From Prevotella sp. (GTDB taxonomy: Bacteria; Bacteroidota; Bacteroidia; Bacteroidales; Bacteroidaceae): a stretch of DNA of 6,799 nucleotides. The position numbers and the translations under genes were made by a program. This document shows, one piece after another, positions 5,319-6,799 of the stretch. The notes beneath the pieces were generated by a model. That model was given only the letters and a program-made list of their open reading frames with translations, did no database searches and was not told the DNA's origin. Where the stretch lies: positions 1-6,799 of the forward strand of contig JAJPZD010000134.1 in assembly GCA_021204605.1 (NCBI GenBank), written 5' to 3'. Position 1 is the first letter of the stretch, and each line of letters starts with the position of its first letter.

Positions 5319-6320
5319 TAGCCATCCATTTTCCTTATACCATTGTATAGTCTCTCTTACTCCCACTTCAAGCTGGTATTTCGGACTGAATCCGAGCTCT
5401 TTCACTGTTGGCGACATGTCGCATCTCCAATTCCGTTGTTTCATGATATGATACTTATCAGTGTTGAGAGCGGTAACCTTTCCTGTAAGTCGTCCTTTAT
5501 ACTCTCCAAAAAGCGTTACCACACGAAGCAGCCACAGAGGTGCCTTTATACGTAGCAGCCAGATATTGCCCAATTCATGGCGTATCAGGTCACTGAACAT
5601 GCGTGCCGAATACACATTGCCATCGCTGATGAAATACTTAGCCCCCCTTTTCCCTTTTTCAAGAGCCAAAAAAGAAGCGTCAACCACATCCTTTACATAA
5701 ACAAAGGTGAGCTCCTGCGGTTTGCAACCGGCGGCAAAGTCAATATGGCGTTGTATGCTCTTTGCCATCATGAAATAGTCTCTCTCTCTCGGTCCATATA
5801 CCCCCGTCAAGCGCAATGTAATGCAAGGGAAATCAGCCAATCCGTCAATATACTGCTCCGCCCTCAACTTGCTTTTTCCGTATGCGGTGTTAGGGCGTGG
5901 TTCATCATCACAGGTTATGTTCTGATACGGCAGTATCTCCTTGACAGGGCCGCACACACTAAGACTGCTGATGAACACAAACCGTCGCAAAGAGGGCGTA
6001 TTCCTACGCAAGGCCTCGACAAGATTTATTGTCCCTTGTGTGTTCATGCGGAAGAAATCATCGGAATTCAAACATTTCGTAACTCCCGCCGCATGAATCA
6101 CATAATTGAAATCACGTCCTTTAAGTTGCTCATCCAAAGCGCTGGGATTACTGAAATCAAGTTCGATAAAGTGTATCTTACTATCTTGCAGCCATCTCCT
6201 CGAGCTGCTTTTCCTAACCGCAGCCCATGTGTTGAAGCCCCGTCTTAGAGCCTCCTCAACCATGAAACTGCCTATGAAGCCACTTGCGCCTGTGATGAGA
6301 ACCGAAGGCATTATCTTCAC
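5316..6320 (-). CDS. NAD(P)-dependent epimerase/dehydratase family protein (extended SDR)
   Basis: This 334-residue cytoplasmic oxidoreductase has a Rossmann fold at its N-terminus: TGASGFIG with Gly11, Gly14 and Gly17 binds the dinucleotide, followed by an acidic-strand segment (LDFSN) and HAAG near 76-79. The catalytic set of extended short-chain dehydrogenases is present: Ser in ISSLS (118-121), and Tyr147 and Lys151 in AYGKSK. The family segment RLTGVYGPRERD is at 170-181. The C-terminal third is the substrate-specific part and ends in the usual Q-W-Y-K-E-N-G-W tail. Substrates of this family range from nucleotide sugars to sterols and 3-keto lipids, and the sequence does not let me choose. 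The GTG at 6320 overlaps the upstream TGA (GTGA), pointing to translational coupling. An ATG at 6311, three codons later, is an equally good start just before the Rossmann strand. Numbering here uses the GTG. Confidence 0.88.
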   Translation of the reverse strand: MKIMPSVLITGASGFIGSFMVEEALRRGFNTWAAVRKSSSRRWLQDSKIHFIELDFSNPSALDEQLKGRDFNYVIHAAGVTKCLNSDDFFRMNTQGTINLVEALRRNTPSLRRFVFISSLSVCGPVKEILPYQNITCDDEPRPNTAYGKSKLRAEQYIDGLADFPCITLRLTGVYGPRERDYFMMAKSIQRHIDFAAGCKPQELTFVYVKDVVDASFLALEKGKRGAKYFISDGNVYSARMFSDLIRHELGNIWLLRIKAPLWLLRVVTLFGEYKGRLTGKVTALNTDKYHIMKQRNWRCDMSPTVKELGFSPKYQLEVGVRETIQWYKENGWL

Positions 6321-6799
6321 TTAATGTATTCAGAAAAGTCTGTCTGGTGCATATCGCCCTTGCGCAGCAGCGTGTCGTGCATTGCGAATGCGGCTGGTAA
6401 ACAATGGCGGGTATGTCCACCTATGGAAATCTTCAAATACTCGCGGAGCATCGGACGGTAGTCGGGGTGTGCGCAGTTGTCAATGATGAGTGCGGCACGC
6501 TCAAGAGGGCTCTTGCCACGCAGGTCAGCAATACCCTGTTCAGTTACGATAACATTGACATCGTGCTCAGAATGATCATGGTGACTAACCATAGGAACAA
6601 CCGAGCTGATTAGTCCGCCCTTTGCCGTTGACGGGCAAGTGAAGATACTGATATATGCATTGCGTTCAAAGTCGCCACTGCCACCGATACCGTTCATCAT
6701 CTTTATTCCACTGATATGAGTAGAGTTGGCATTTCCGTAGATGTCAACCTCAATAGCCGTGTTTATAGCGATTACACCGAGTCGCCTGATTACCTCCGG
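6317..6799 (-). CDS. Acetyl-CoA hydrolase / succinate CoA-transferase family protein (C-terminal part, cut by window edge)
   Basis: The reading frame stays open from the TGA at 6317 to the right edge of the window, giving 160 residues without a start; the Met at 6700 is internal. Families of this kind are about 500 residues long, so roughly the last third is present. The fragment matches the class I CoA-transferase type of the acetate/succinate enzymes: PEVIRRLGVIAINTAIEVDI, then YGNANST (21-27), MMNGIGGSGDF (34-44, the glycine-rich loop near the CoA thioester), VPMVSHHDHSEHDV (68-81) and TEQGIADLRG (86-95). The catalytic Glu expected earlier lies outside the window. Such enzymes exchange CoA between acetate, succinate and propionate, or hydrolyse acetyl-CoA, in fermentation; Prevotella and Bacteroides make acetate and succinate this way. 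Which acids it uses cannot be told from this part. It overlaps the SDR start by 4 nt. Confidence 0.9.
   Translation of the reverse strand, partial: PEVIRRLGVIAINTAIEVDIYGNANSTHISGIKMMNGIGGSGDFERNAYISIFTCPSTAKGGLISSVVPMVSHHDHSEHDVNVIVTEQGIADLRGKSPLERAALIIDNCAHPDYRPMLREYLKISIGGHTRHCLPAAFAMHDTLLRKGDMHQTDFSEYIK

Noticed and set aside
5577..6248. Long plus-strand open frame (223 codons) antisense to the SDR gene
   Set aside because: The translation has no recognisable family motif and lies wholly within a convincing minus-strand SDR gene that has all its catalytic motifs; it is a shadow frame.
6317..6700. Treating the right-hand frame as a complete 127-residue protein starting at the Met at 6700
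   Set aside because: The frame continues without a stop to the window edge, and the upstream residues (PEVIRRLGV, YGNANST) match the CoA-transferase family, so the Met is internal.

Overview
The window looks like chromosomal DNA from a Bacteroidales bacterium, most likely Prevotella or a close relative. This rests on several features: a lipoprotein glutaminyl cyclase of the mammalian-like (type II) class, a DUF4294 protein, starts without usable Shine-Dalgarno sequences, A/T-rich intergenic DNA, and a promoter of the Bacteroidetes TTG-N20-TAnnTTTG type. The genus is an inference; no rRNA or marker gene is present.

Layout: positions 1-153 are non-coding and hold a terminator-like hairpin, a well-formed Bacteroidetes promoter and a short inverted repeat. 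A three-gene plus-strand operon follows (154-3432): an Lrp/AsnC-type regulator; a 600-residue fusion of a class I glutamine amidotransferase-like gamma-glutamyl hydrolase (peptidase C26) with a membrane-dipeptidase-type metallopeptidase (M19); and a lipid-anchored M28-family glutaminyl cyclase. The first two genes abut exactly (TAA then ATG) and the third follows after 15 nt. A 108-nt convergent region (3433-3540) carries terminator-like hairpins. On the minus strand, reading from the right edge leftwards, are the C-terminal third of an acetyl-CoA hydrolase/succinate CoA-transferase family protein (cut by the window edge), an extended-SDR NAD(P)-dependent epimerase/reductase whose start overlaps its stop by 4 nt, a 123-nt gap, a PAP2-superfamily membrane protein resembling inositol-phosphorylceramide synthases, and a secreted DUF4294 protein.

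Working together: the plus-strand operon reads as a glutamyl/glutaminyl peptide module. The fusion could remove a gamma-glutamyl group and then split the remaining dipeptide in one cytoplasmic polypeptide, with an amino-acid-sensing type of regulator encoded in front. The cyclase acts outside the inner membrane on N-terminal glutamines. The neighbouring DUF4294 protein has a signal peptide whose predicted cleavage leaves Gln at +1, which makes it a plausible substrate of that cyclase. The minus-strand genes combine central fermentation (CoA transfer) with an SDR and a lipid-head-group type PAP2 enzyme; a sphingolipid link is possible but unproven.

I found no tRNA, rRNA, CRISPR array, insertion sequence or phage gene. 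Most of the window is ordinary conserved chromosomal content. The points most worth a second look are the C26-M19 fusion, the cyclase/Q+1 pairing, and a 25-nt intergenic element present twice downstream of minus-strand stop codons.
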